Shown here: positions 10,001-18,244 of the stretch, piece after piece | Position numbering within the stretch: the stretch's first letter is position 1 | Layout of the letters: each line of letters begins with the position of its first letter | Assembly (NCBI GenBank): GCA_900315545.1 | Contig: OMZM01000003.1 | Span: 62,001-126,000, forward strand | DNA length: 64,000 nt | DNA from: an uncultured Prevotella sp. | Lineage (GTDB): Bacteria > Bacteroidota > Bacteroidia > Bacteroidales > Bacteroidaceae | Direction: 5' to 3' | Notes under the pieces: model-generated | Databases searched by the model: none | What the model was told of the DNA's origin: nothing | Seen by the model: only the letters and a program-made list of their open reading frames with translations | Position numbers and translations under genes: made by a program

Positions 10001-10288
10001 CTTGACGATGCCGGCAGCAACTTCGGACTTGTTTCCGATGCAACTGTTCCTGCTTTCCGTGCTTACTTCTTCAACCGACAAGACGGAAGCAACGGTCCTG
10101 CATACCTACGCATAGCACAACAGGACGACAAACCTACAGACGAAACTACCGCACTGACATTCCAGATGGTTCAGGAAGACAGCTCTAACGTCATCTACGA
10201 CTTGCAAGGCCGCAGAATCGACATGTCGTTCAGCAGCCTGCCTAAAGGCATTTACATCATAAACGGCAAGAAGATTGTCAAGAATTAA
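7100..10288 (+). CDS. Secreted C10 family cysteine protease (streptopain-like) with C-terminal sorting domain
   Basis: A 1062-residue secreted papain-fold protease related to SpeB and Prevotella interpain. Residues 1-19 are a signal peptide (ending TTIWAA); about 20-130 is the Spi-like propeptide that keeps the enzyme inactive ('ARNQQQALTEAKAFLSKRG'-type start, YYVFNMDDDKGFIIVSGDDR). The protease domain covers about 145-380, with catalytic Cys171 in VTGCVATAMAQVLYYH and His319 in GGGHQFVIDGYD, followed by the NWGWGG motif. Several beta-sandwich domains follow, and the end, YDLQGRRID...LPKGIYIINGKKIVKN, is a type IX secretion-like type A tail. It is far longer than SpeB. It is probably matured outside the cell and degrades host or dietary protein. 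Confidence 0.9.
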   Translation: MKKSIILFVFCLIATTIWAAPRNQQQALTEAKAFLSKRGIAKVEKLSMSFRAPSKHKTSNDASYYVFNMDDDKGFIIVSGDDRMPPILGYSDSGKFDTDNLPEHIKAWMESYADQLQLIENGKAMPRSQKTMKAMSVSKHDIAPLLPCNWNQGTPYNNQCPLYTEQCVTGCVATAMAQVLYYHRANSINATLKEIPGYTTKKLGLELNAIPANSPIDWDNMIDNYTGNETSVQDNAVASLMKYCGYSVQMDYNISSNGGSGARSEMLPFALINYFGYSNNTTNVYRIDYGADEWDDLIYNELVNKRPVLYCGDSNGGGHQFVIDGYDIDGLFHVNWGWGGSNNGYFLISVLNPGDNSGIGASSTSDGYAFSQMATIGAEPSDVPEEYEFINYMKGSLNYIDGNNISYNIWNISCHKGTFTVKLMAMCEETEEKYLLTTRTLSNVGMGQGLKDFAFTLTPYMLAYSGMPAGTYKLLLVTQMNGDSKEYNLELDNLDEAMIDYNGSSFMLYIRYYGESLRASSIAAGDIVYTPYLDTPYTAPVYITVNNEGTHDYYGQLYLFSSTTQNKGDAAAKGNIVIKTGGSATTTIDMDVTSNGGTYNIWVSTDSYGNNIIGTSTVNVQPYSATVQPTPTYTGITVNNIATGKNVYGNILDGYFNVENTSDSPYSIDLSVQLWYVEGNYIYRGTVQTGNYDIPAGETLAVPFHFSGLEYNKLYYLFVSSGSSTSYIAQEGGYKCIPAIKVFNTNGVDMYAPTTSFTVPENALAVDMSATTSVNHVTPNNNPNTLYYLSNTGSVPAGISSNVIIGDRSESITLSDNYSLYVPSTFTAETISYSRRMEHSTNGTGGWETIVLPFDVDKVVVAESNKQIDWFHSKTDSGKDFWVKSYTQQADNGTVYFDYASHMEAYIPYIIAVPGNRWGEEWNLHGKTLNFIGENAVVNADKRAITTADIFGFKGIFHSNTLNNIYNLDDAGSNFGLVSDATVPAFRAYFFNRQDGSNGPAYLRIAQQDDKPTDETTALTFQMVQEDSSNVIYDLQGRRIDMSFSSLPKGIYIINGKKIVKN

Positions 10289-10346
10289 CAACATAGTTTC
10301 ATCGACAGACAACAGAATTATAAACATAAAAGATATATACATAAAA

Positions 10347-10517
10347 ATGGAGACATATATAAAACCAACTATAAAAGTATTAAGTACAGAATTAGTTTGT
10401 CTCGGTCCTGGAGCAAGCGATGCAGGCAACCCGACAGTAGGAGCCAATTCCTTTAACATGGAAATAGACGAAGACGACAAGCCGACATCATCAGGCGGAA
10501 CAATTTGGGATGAATAA
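10347..10517 (+). CDS. Small acidic peptide of unknown function downstream of the C10 protease
   Basis: A 56-residue product starting METYIKPTIKVLSTELVCLG; this ATG is preferred over one 72 bp upstream because that earlier segment overlaps the protease gene and reads as random sequence. There is no signal peptide. The N-terminus (K/T-Y-x-x-P-x-x-x-V, then a single Cys at residue 18) recalls the many small orphan peptides of Bacteroidales, while the rest is Gly/Ser/Asp-rich (EIDEDDKPTSSGG). It lies 58 bp after the protease and ends at a strong terminator, so the two are probably cotranscribed. It could be a modified or secreted peptide, or a regulator of the protease; neither is shown. Confidence 0.55.
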   Translation: METYIKPTIKVLSTELVCLGPGASDAGNPTVGANSFNMEIDEDDKPTSSGGTIWDE

Positions 10518-10528
10518 ATAAAATCATT

Positions 10529-10565
10529 AAACGCTCAGCATAATAAATTCTTATGTTGAGCGTTT
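10529..10565 (+). terminator. Terminator after the C10 protease/peptide unit
   Basis: A 15-bp stem (AAACGCTCAGCATAA against TTATGTTGAGCGTTT) with a 7-nt loop; its right arm ends in a short T-run. Confidence 0.8.
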
Positions 10566-10652
10566 ATAATTATATAGCTTTCGTTTTCCATACACGTTAT
10601 GAGGCGAAAGGTAAACAAGGACTGAATAACTAATAAACTCCAAGAACGCAGC

Positions 10653-12092
10653 ATGTCATTTACGTCAGCAGCTTTTCTTATATTCCTGCCGGTGGTGTTC
10701 GCACTGTACTGGCTGACACGCCGCAGCGTCAGACTTCAAAACAGCGTGCTGCTTGCGGCGAGCTACGTTTTCTACGGCTGGTGGGACTGGCGGTTTCTCA
10801 TCTTGATAATGATAACGTCGCTCAGCAGTTTCGCGAGCGGTCTGCTCATCGTCGGAAGTGCAGAGAGCAAGAGGCGGGACAGGCTGACTGTGGCTGCCAA
10901 CATTGTGCTGAACATAGGCATTCTGGCTGTATTCAAATACTATAACTTCTTCGTCGACAATTTTGCCGTCATGCTTTCGTCGATAGGCATGTCTGCCGAT
11001 TTTCCGACGCTGAACATTATCTTGCCTGTGGGCATCAGTTTCTATACGTTCCAGTCGCTGTCGTACACCATCGACGTGTATAGAAAAAAGATTGCCGCCA
11101 CCAGCGACCTTGTGGCATTCTGCACGTTCATTGCGTTCTTTCCGCAGCTTGTTGCCGGTCCGATAGAGCGTGCCACAAACCTTCTGCCGCAGATGCTCGG
11201 CAGGCGCACGTTCAGCTATCCGCGTGCCGTCGACGGTTGCAGGCAGATGCTGTGGGGATTTTTCAAGAAGATGGTTATAGCCGACAACTGCGCGCTGGCT
11301 GTTGATACTATTTGGCAGGACTATTCGTCGATGAACGGAACGACGATGGCTGTCGGCGCCATACTGTTCACTTTCCAGATTTACTGCGACTTCTCGGGCT
11401 ACAGCGACATAGCGATAGGCACGGCAAGGCTGTTCGGCATAAACCTGATGCAGAACTTCCGCATGCCTTATTTCTCGCGAAACATAGCCGAATTCTGGCG
11501 TCGCTGGCACATCTCGCTTATGACTTGGTTTCGCGACTACGTCTACATTCCCCTCGGAGGTAGCCGTCGCGGCAGGTGGATTACGCTTCGCAACACGCTG
11601 ACGGTGTTTGCCCTGAGCGGACTGTGGCATGGCGCCAACTGGACATACGTCTGCTGGGGACTGTATCATGCAGTGCTTTTCGTGCCGATAATACTTGTCA
11701 GCAAGTCGCGGAAGTTTGCCGACGAGCCTCAGCTGTGCATCGCCGACGTGTGCAGGATGCTGCTGACGTTCCTGCTGGTGGTGTTCGGCTGGATAATATT
11801 CCGCGCCCCGTCGATGTCGCAGGCGGTTGACTACATCGTCCACTTGGCTGCAAGCATGGCAGACAGTCCGCTGACTATTATGCACGGAAAGGCGGCACTG
11901 CTCTATTCAGCCGTCATCGTTGCAGCAGAATGGATGCAGCGCCGACACCCCCACGCACTGCATTTTGCAGGCTGGATGGGTGCTGCCGGAGCGAAGACGA
12001 CCGTCGCGCGCTATGCCGTCTACCTTCTCATTGCCACTGCCATCATACTGCTGAGGGGCGAGGCACAAACGTTTATTTATTTCCAATTCTAA
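10653..12092 (+). CDS. MBOAT family membrane O-acyltransferase
   Basis: A 479-residue polytopic membrane protein of the AlgI/DltB type, which moves acyl groups (often acetyl) across the inner membrane onto an exported polysaccharide or teichoic-acid-like acceptor. Evidence: the N-terminal FLPVVFALYWL segment, 'LPVGISFYTFQSLSYTIDVY', 'FPQLVAGPI' and the catalytic-histidine motif GLWHGANW (H326), with a second histidine at 339 (GLYHA). About ten hydrophobic spans are visible. Seven bases downstream is an SGNH-like protein, the usual periplasmic partner of such enzymes. Its acceptor here is unknown. Confidence 0.9.
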   Translation: MSFTSAAFLIFLPVVFALYWLTRRSVRLQNSVLLAASYVFYGWWDWRFLILIMITSLSSFASGLLIVGSAESKRRDRLTVAANIVLNIGILAVFKYYNFFVDNFAVMLSSIGMSADFPTLNIILPVGISFYTFQSLSYTIDVYRKKIAATSDLVAFCTFIAFFPQLVAGPIERATNLLPQMLGRRTFSYPRAVDGCRQMLWGFFKKMVIADNCALAVDTIWQDYSSMNGTTMAVGAILFTFQIYCDFSGYSDIAIGTARLFGINLMQNFRMPYFSRNIAEFWRRWHISLMTWFRDYVYIPLGGSRRGRWITLRNTLTVFALSGLWHGANWTYVCWGLYHAVLFVPIILVSKSRKFADEPQLCIADVCRMLLTFLLVVFGWIIFRAPSMSQAVDYIVHLAASMADSPLTIMHGKAALLYSAVIVAAEWMQRRHPHALHFAGWMGAAGAKTTVARYAVYLLIATAIILLRGEAQTFIYFQF

Positions 12093-12099
12093 GAAAGCC

Positions 12100-13005
12100 A
12101 TGCGTAGATTTATCATAAAGACAGCGATTTTTCTCGTGCTTGCGGCTCTCATCGCCGCCGGCATCGAGGCTTACATACGCTCGTGGGACAATTCTTACAA
12201 GGCTAAAAACCGATGGATGACCGACAATGCTGCCACTGTGGAGACCATAATTCTCGGCAACTCGCACGCGCTTTTCAGTTTCAGACCGCAATACGTCGGC
12301 TGCAACGCATACAACCTTGCCAACGTGTCGCAGACCATCGACTACGACAACCTGCTGCTCAGGCACTATGCACCGATGTGCAAGCGGCTGAAAAACGTCA
12401 TCATTACCGTCGACAACTCCAATCTTTTCGACCCGTCGCTCGACGAGATAGGCGCACACAGGGCTACGTTCTACCGCATATACATGGGCATCAGGCGACA
12501 CAGCCTGCTGTCGGAATATTCTTTGGAACTGCTGCATCCTGCCACCGTACAGGCTAAATGGCAGAAGCACATGAGGCACGAGGACATGGAGATAGACTCT
12601 GCCGGATGGTGCTACACCTACAAGGCCGACCAGCGCGACCCGTCGCAGCTTGACGACGAGAGCGTCAGGCAGAGGGCTGAAGGACATATCTGCGGCGACT
12701 GGCGACTGGCTGACTACAACGCAAGGGAACTGCTCGACATAGCCGAATACTGCAAGAAGAACCGACTGAGGCTAACCATCGTGCAGACACCAACATGCAA
12801 GAAATACAACCGACTGATACCCGTGCGACAGCGACGGTTCATAGATTCTACGCTCGACAAGTGCAGAAGGCTTTACGGCGCCACCGTAGTCGACCTGCAC
12901 GACAGCCGGATGTTCAGCGACAGCGACTTCTTTGACGCCGACCACATCACCGACCGCGCTGCTGCAAGGCTAAGCACGATGGTGGGAAAGATGATGCAAC
13001 GGTGA
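12100..13005 (+). CDS. SGNH-hydrolase-like membrane-anchored protein, partner of the MBOAT acyltransferase
   Basis: A 301-residue protein with one N-terminal membrane anchor (residues 7-25) and a periplasmic domain. GNSH at 53-56 matches the GDS-type nucleophile motif (Ser55), and D279-A-D-H282 near the end matches the DxxH motif of SGNH esterases and of DltD/AlgJ/AlgX-type acyl-transfer partners. The first Gly-Asn in place of Gly-Asp is common in this group. With the MBOAT gene 7 bp upstream it probably completes transfer of an acyl group to an extracytoplasmic glycan. No standard family name could be assigned. Confidence 0.7.
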   Translation: MRRFIIKTAIFLVLAALIAAGIEAYIRSWDNSYKAKNRWMTDNAATVETIILGNSHALFSFRPQYVGCNAYNLANVSQTIDYDNLLLRHYAPMCKRLKNVIITVDNSNLFDPSLDEIGAHRATFYRIYMGIRRHSLLSEYSLELLHPATVQAKWQKHMRHEDMEIDSAGWCYTYKADQRDPSQLDDESVRQRAEGHICGDWRLADYNARELLDIAEYCKKNRLRLTIVQTPTCKKYNRLIPVRQRRFIDSTLDKCRRLYGATVVDLHDSRMFSDSDFFDADHITDRAAARLSTMVGKMMQR

Positions 13006-13070
13006 ATGCCAGCTGGGGAAACCGTCGGCAATGGCTTGCAGACGCAAAAACAAGACAGGCAAAACCGACT

Positions 13071-13530
13071 CCCTACAAAAACCGTGCCAAACTCGTCAGA
13101 AATTCTCTCCGACCCGAAAAATGATGAAAATTTTTGACACAGAAAAACTCTCCAAATAGAAAATTTTTAGCCCCGAAAGTGCAAAAATCTGTTAATTTCA
13201 AGACCATACATAATTGTTAAAATTGTCAAAGAGTATCTTTGAGACATCTATTTCGCATTTTTCGCCATGCAAAATGCTGTGCCCGACATGCCCAAACACT
13301 ATGTCTGACCTCCTCAAACACACTGTTTGACAATGTCAAACATACTCTTTGACAATTTTAACACTTGTGTTTCTTGCACAAAACGCTTATGTTTAGAGTT
13401 AACAAACTGAATGTCAGTCGATTGCAGATATATACGAATTTTGGGCATATTTTGCCCCTGCAATTTCAGAAACGACTTTCGCGGGCACTCACGCGACAGT
13501 AAACGAGCCAAAATTGATTAGCATCTTCTC
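13071..13530. repeat. Dispersed intergenic element, copy 2 (palindrome-array core)
   Basis: The second of four related non-coding elements. It opens with CCCTACAAAAACCGTGCCAA, nearly the same as copy 4, and ends near 'AAACGAGCCAAAATTGATTA'. Core 13227-13358: units start at 13227, 13270, 13293, 13315 and 13337. In the outer stem GAGTAT pairs with ATACTC where copy 1 has GAGCAT with ATGCTC, a compensatory change. No coding frame is supported. Confidence 0.85.
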
Positions 13531-13652
13531 GCCACGAGCCGGCACCTTGAGTTGACTACCCACAACTTTTCCCATTCGTACCACGACACCCCTGCCACAG
13601 AAAAAACAACACGACACTGCCGAAAAATTATTGAAAATATAGGCATTTTCCT

Positions 13653-13683
13653 TTGTTCTTAGCATAGTTATTCGTATCTTTGC
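13653..13683 (+). promoter_or_regulatory. Promoter of the first Na/Pi transporter gene
   Basis: TTG (13653-13655), exactly 19 nt, TATCTTTGC (13675-13683), a full match to the Bacteroidetes consensus. It lies about 120 bp past repeat copy 2 and gives a leader of about 110 nt. Confidence 0.65.
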
Positions 13684-13798
13684 AACTTGAAAACACAGGC
13701 ATGGAAATGCCGGCAAAAGCAAAGCGACCACAGACTTGCAGCCGCCCACAACCGCCTGTCGGACATATTAAGGATGAAACACAGACTTTAACGATATT

Positions 13799-15502
13799 AT
13801 GGACATACTGATAATATTCAAATTTGTTGGTTCGCTGGCTCTGCTGATGTTCGGAATGAAGTCGATGAGCGAGAGTTTACAGAAGATGGCAGGCTCGCAG
13901 CTGCGCCACGTTCTGGGAGCAATGACGACAAACCGCTTTACCGGCATGCTGACCGGCATGTTTGTTACGGCAGCCGTACAGAGTTCTACGGCTACAACGC
14001 TCATGACCGTGTCGTTTGTCAACGCCGGACTGCTCACGCTCGTGCAAGCCATCTCCGTCATAATGGGCGCACACATCGGTACGACCATAACGGCTTGGAT
14101 CATGTCGCTCGGCTTCTCGTTCAACATTACAGACTATGTCTATTCGGCATTCTTCGTCGGCATCATACTCATATACATGAAAAAGCGCCGCATACTGGGC
14201 GACTTCCTCTTCGGCGTAGCATTCCTTTTCTTGGGACTGGGCACGCTGAAAGCAACAGGCTCCGACCTCGTGGCAGGACAGTATGCCGACAACATAAGCG
14301 CATTTTTCAGCCAATTCAACGCCAACACGTTCTGGAACTCGCTGCTGTTCCTGCTCATGGGAACGCTGCTCACGCTCTGCGTACAGTCGTCGGCAGCCAT
14401 CATGGCTATAACGATGACCCTCTGCACCACAGGCGTACTGCACATCGATCAGGGCATAATGCTCGTGCTGGGAGAAAACATAGGCACGACCATAACGTCG
14501 AACATAGTAGCCGCAACGGCAAACATATCGGCACGACGTGCAGCCTTCGCACACCTCAGCATCAACTGCCTGGGCGTAATCTGGGTACTGATACTGCTAA
14601 AACCGTTCTTCAGCATGGTCTGCCACATCGTAGGCTTCGCCCCCGACATGCCGGCAACGGCGCCAAACTTCGCAGTAAAGGCTTCTATGGTGCTCGCAAC
14701 ATTCCACTCCGCCTTCAACATCAGCAACACCCTGCTGCTGATATGGTTTGTGCCGCTCATCGAGCGCTTTGTATGCTTGGTCATCAAACCTAAGAAACAG
14801 GATGAGGAAGAAGACTTCCGCCTGCACTTCATCACAGCCGGCATAATGAAGACACCAGAACTGTCAGTGCTCGAGGCACAAAAGGAAATACGCTCGTTTG
14901 CCGAACGCATACAGCGCATGTTCGGCATGGTGAGGGAACTTCTGCACGAAAAAGACCAGGCAAAGTTTGCAAAGGCATTCTCGAGAATAGAGAAATACGA
15001 AGGCATCAGCGACAACATGGAAATAGAAATTGCCAAATACCTCGACGAAGTGAGCAACTCACACCTGTCTGACGAAACAAAGGCAAAAATCAGAGCCATG
15101 CTGCGCGAAATAAGCGAAATAGAGAGCATCGGCGACTCTTGCTACAACATCGCACGAACACTCAGCAGAAGAATAAAGGACAAGGAGGAGTTTACCGAAA
15201 AGCAATACGAGCACATGACACAACTGATGCAACTCACCGACGACGCACTGACACAGATGAACGTCATGCTTTCGGGACGAAAGGACTTGCTCGATGCCAA
15301 CCGCTCGTTCAACATAGAAAACGAAATAAACAACTATCGCACTCAGCTGAAAACTCAAAACATTACCGACGTGAACGAACATAAGTACACCTACGCCATA
15401 GGAACAATGTACATGGACATCGTACAGGAATGTGAAAAACTCGGCGACTACGTTGTAAATGTAGTAGAAGCACGAATGGGACAACGACAGAAAAACGCAT
15501 AG
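13799..15502 (+). CDS. Na/Pi cotransporter family protein with PhoU-like domain (copy 1)
   Basis: A 567-residue inner-membrane transporter of the NptA/YjbB type, which couples sodium to phosphate movement. The membrane half (about 1-330) has two inverted repeats, each with the QSS signature: VQSSTATT near residue 60 and VQSSAAIM near 200. The cytosolic C-terminal part (about 340-560) is a helical PhoU-like domain (KYEGISDNMEIEIAKYLDEV). It is strongly similar to the gene at 33042-34769, so the window holds two paralogues. It lies 22 bp ahead of rpoN and probably starts the transcript that includes rpoN, the PAP2 protein and purE. Confidence 0.9.
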   Translation: MDILIIFKFVGSLALLMFGMKSMSESLQKMAGSQLRHVLGAMTTNRFTGMLTGMFVTAAVQSSTATTLMTVSFVNAGLLTLVQAISVIMGAHIGTTITAWIMSLGFSFNITDYVYSAFFVGIILIYMKKRRILGDFLFGVAFLFLGLGTLKATGSDLVAGQYADNISAFFSQFNANTFWNSLLFLLMGTLLTLCVQSSAAIMAITMTLCTTGVLHIDQGIMLVLGENIGTTITSNIVAATANISARRAAFAHLSINCLGVIWVLILLKPFFSMVCHIVGFAPDMPATAPNFAVKASMVLATFHSAFNISNTLLLIWFVPLIERFVCLVIKPKKQDEEEDFRLHFITAGIMKTPELSVLEAQKEIRSFAERIQRMFGMVRELLHEKDQAKFAKAFSRIEKYEGISDNMEIEIAKYLDEVSNSHLSDETKAKIRAMLREISEIESIGDSCYNIARTLSRRIKDKEEFTEKQYEHMTQLMQLTDDALTQMNVMLSGRKDLLDANRSFNIENEINNYRTQLKTQNITDVNEHKYTYAIGTMYMDIVQECEKLGDYVVNVVEARMGQRQKNA

Positions 15503-15524
15503 AACAACATAAGGAGGCTACAAG

Positions 15525-17060
15525 ATGCGAACGGGACTTTATCAGCAACAACTGCAAAAGGCAATACAACAGCAACGACTGACTGCAAGCCAGATGATAC
15601 AGGTGAAACTTCTCGAGATGCCACTGGCACAACTCGAGGAGACCGTAAACGCAGAACTTGACGACAACCCAGCACTCGAAACCCTGTCGGACAACGAATA
15701 TGCCGAAAACAACGACAACGCCGAAAATGCAGATGCATTGGAAACGTATGAGCAGCAGACGGAACGCGAAGAAAGAGCCGACGCCATAGACGCTGCACTC
15801 GACAACATAGACAGCGACGACAGGCTGCCAAACTATGAAAAGGAACACATCACCAACTATGCCGCAGACTACGAAGAAATGGTCTATGGCGACACCGTCT
15901 CATTCTACGACTACCTGAAAGAGCAGATGGGAGAAACATCGCTCAACGAACAGGAACAAGACGTGCTGGAATACCTGATAGGCTCGCTCGACAACGACGG
16001 ACTGCTGCGGAAAGACCTTGCCACCATCTCCGACGAACTGGCTATATACCACAACATCTACGTCGACGAGAAAGAAATAGGCAGGATGCTTGCCGTTTTG
16101 CAGACTTTCGACCCTGCCGGCATCGGAGCACGCACGCTGCAAGAGTGTCTGATGATACAGATAGAACGCAAAATGCGACAACTGGCAGCAGAAAAGAAAA
16201 AAAACAGCGATGCATACGCTGCACTGACAAACCTGAAAAGCATAATAAAAAGATACTTCGACCTATTCAAAAGAAAGAGCTGGAAGCTCATTCAAGAGAA
16301 AATGCACCTGAACTACGACAGCCTGAAAGCCGTACAGCAGGAAGTGCGGAGGCTGAACCCGCGACCAGGTGCCGCTCTCGGAGAAACAATAGGACGCAGC
16401 CTGCAACAGATATCGCCTGACTTCATCGTCGACACCGACGACGACGGAAACATCAGCATATATCTGAACAGAGGCAACCTGCCACACCTCACGGTGTCGC
16501 CATCGTTCAACGACATGGTGGGCGAATACCAGAAAGACCGCAAGACACTCACTAAGGGAGAGCGGGAAGCACTGAAATATGCACGCGACAAGGTGGAACG
16601 GGCACAAGACTTCATCGACGCGGTAACCATGAGACGCTCAAACATGCTGACAACAATGAAGGTTATTGTTGAAATTCAGCACAAATTCTTTGTCAGCGGC
16701 GACGAAGCTGACCTGAAACCAATGGCTCTGAAAGACGTATCGGAGCGCTGCGGACTCGACGTGTCGACCATATCGAGAGTGTCTAACCTGAAATACGTAC
16801 AGACACGCTGGGGCATTTATCCGCTGAGAACATTCTACAGCGACACCTATACCACCGAAGAGGGAACGGAATTGTCTATAAAACAGGTAAGAATAGCACT
16901 TCAAGACATCGTAGACAACGAAGACAAGAAACACCCATACGGAGACGAGAAACTGAAAGAACTGCTCGAAGAACGAGGTTTCCCCGTCGCACGACGCACA
17001 ATAGCCAAATATCGGGAGAAATTAGGAATACCGGTTGCAAGACTGAGAAAAGAACAATGA
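15525..17060 (+). CDS. rpoN: RNA polymerase sigma-54 factor
   Basis: The alternative sigma factor that needs AAA+ activators to open promoters with -24/-12 elements. All parts are visible in 511 residues: the glutamine-rich activator-interacting region I (LYQQQLQKAIQQQRLTASQM), an Asp/Glu/Asn-rich linker (about 45-110), the core-binding region, a helix-turn-helix (LDVSTISRV) and the RpoN box ARRTIAKYRE at 489-498. A good ribosome site (AAGGAGG) precedes the ATG. Its stop overlaps the next start (ATGA), so translation of the PAP2 gene is coupled. Confidence 0.97.
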   Translation: MRTGLYQQQLQKAIQQQRLTASQMIQVKLLEMPLAQLEETVNAELDDNPALETLSDNEYAENNDNAENADALETYEQQTEREERADAIDAALDNIDSDDRLPNYEKEHITNYAADYEEMVYGDTVSFYDYLKEQMGETSLNEQEQDVLEYLIGSLDNDGLLRKDLATISDELAIYHNIYVDEKEIGRMLAVLQTFDPAGIGARTLQECLMIQIERKMRQLAAEKKKNSDAYAALTNLKSIIKRYFDLFKRKSWKLIQEKMHLNYDSLKAVQQEVRRLNPRPGAALGETIGRSLQQISPDFIVDTDDDGNISIYLNRGNLPHLTVSPSFNDMVGEYQKDRKTLTKGEREALKYARDKVERAQDFIDAVTMRRSNMLTTMKVIVEIQHKFFVSGDEADLKPMALKDVSERCGLDVSTISRVSNLKYVQTRWGIYPLRTFYSDTYTTEEGTELSIKQVRIALQDIVDNEDKKHPYGDEKLKELLEERGFPVARRTIAKYREKLGIPVARLRKEQ

Positions 17061-17674
17061 ACGAGAAAAACATTATAATCGTCGCTCGAATACTGAGCGT
17101 TATCTTCACTCCGTTCTACCTTCCGCTGGTAGGACTGATAGCTCTTTTCCTGTTCAGCAACCTCAGCTACTACCCTTTTCTGGCAAAGATTTTCGTACTG
17201 ACACTTGTATATCTGTTCACCGTGTTGCTGCCGACACTGCTCATACGAGCCTACCGAAACTATCACGGGTGGACACCGATTGAGTTCGGAGCAAAGGAAA
17301 AACGCATCATACCATACGTTATCTCTATCATCTGCTACTTCTCGTGCTTCTATTTCATGAAGCGCATGCACATCCCGCACTTCATGGGAACAATCCTAAT
17401 AGCAGCACTGTTCATACAGATAGTATGCGCCATAATAAACATCCACTGGAAAATTTCAACACACTCGGCAGCAATAGGAGGCGTGGCAGGAGCAATAATG
17501 GCTTTCTCGCACATCTTCATTTTCAACCCATCATGGTGGCTGTCGGTGGTAGTAATAATGGGCGGAGTAGTAGGCACAAGCCGAATGATACTGCGACAGC
17601 ACACTCTCGCACAGGTAATCGTGGGATTTATCGTTGGAACAATATGCGCCTTCATGGCAATAATATATATGTAA
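17057..17674 (+). CDS. PAP2-superfamily membrane phosphatase-like protein
   Basis: A 205-residue protein with about six membrane spans. Residues around 'WKISTHSAAIGG' and 'SRMILRQHTLAQVIVG' match the second and third motifs of type 2 phosphatidic acid phosphatases (SxHS and SRxxxxxHxxxQ); the first KxxxxxxRP motif is not obvious. It probably acts on a lipid phosphate such as undecaprenyl pyrophosphate or phosphatidylglycerophosphate at the inner membrane. It overlaps rpoN by four bases and lies 19 bp before purE. Confidence 0.75.
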   Translation: MNEKNIIIVARILSVIFTPFYLPLVGLIALFLFSNLSYYPFLAKIFVLTLVYLFTVLLPTLLIRAYRNYHGWTPIEFGAKEKRIIPYVISIICYFSCFYFMKRMHIPHFMGTILIAALFIQIVCAIINIHWKISTHSAAIGGVAGAIMAFSHIFIFNPSWWLSVVVIMGGVVGTSRMILRQHTLAQVIVGFIVGTICAFMAIIYM

Positions 17675-17693
17675 AACCTATTAAACAAGAAAT

Positions 17694-18200
17694 ATGACAC
17701 CATTAGTAAGCATCATCATGGGCAGCACAAGCGACCTGCCTGTCATGGAAAAAGCCATGAAACAGTTAGACGAACTGAACATCCCGTTCGAGGTTAACGC
17801 ACTATCAGCACACCGTACGCCAGACGCCGTTGAAGCATTTGCCAAGAATGCAGAAGCAAGAGGCATAAAAGTTATCATCGCAGGTGCAGGAATGTCTGCC
17901 GCACTGCCTGGTGTCATAGCGGCTCAGACAACCCTGCCTGTCATCGGAGTGCCTATAAAAGGAATGCTCGACGGTATGGATGCACTGCTGTCTATAGTAC
18001 AGATGCCACCGGGAATACCTGTCGCTACAGTTGCCGTCAACGGCGCAATGAACGCCGCACTGCTTGCTGCGCAGATGCTGGCTCTTGCCGACAAGGATAT
18101 AGACAAGCGCATGAAAGAACACAAGGCATCGCTGGGCAAGAAGATAGAAAAGGCTAACGAGGAACTCGCAAGCATAAAATACGATATGAAAACCAACTGA
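17694..18200 (+). CDS. purE: N5-carboxyaminoimidazole ribonucleotide mutase
   Basis: It converts N5-CAIR to CAIR in de novo purine synthesis (EC 5.4.99.18). The 168-residue protein is of usual length for class I PurE and shows GSTSDLPVM (nucleotide phosphate loop), SAHRTPD with the catalytic histidine, [10 protein letters not shown] and [13 protein letters not shown]. It is the last of the close-packed nptA-like/rpoN/PAP2/purE run; hutI starts 44 bp later and may also be on the same transcript. Confidence 0.97.
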   Translation: MTPLVSIIMGSTSDLPVMEKAMKQLDELNIPFEVNALSAHRTPDAVEAFAKNAEARGIKVIIAGAGMSAALPGVIAAQTTLPVIGVPIKGMLDGMDALLSIVQMPPGIPVATVAVNGAMNAALLAAQMLALADKDIDKRMKEHKASLGKKIEKANEELASIKYDMKTN

Positions 18201-18244
18201 TACTACATATTATATTAATAGTTTAAAGAGAAAACATTACTATT

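Noticed and set aside
10665-11885. Long open frame (406 codons) antisense to the MBOAT gene
   Set aside because: Gln/His/Arg-rich with no recognisable motif; the MBOAT frame has all family motifs.
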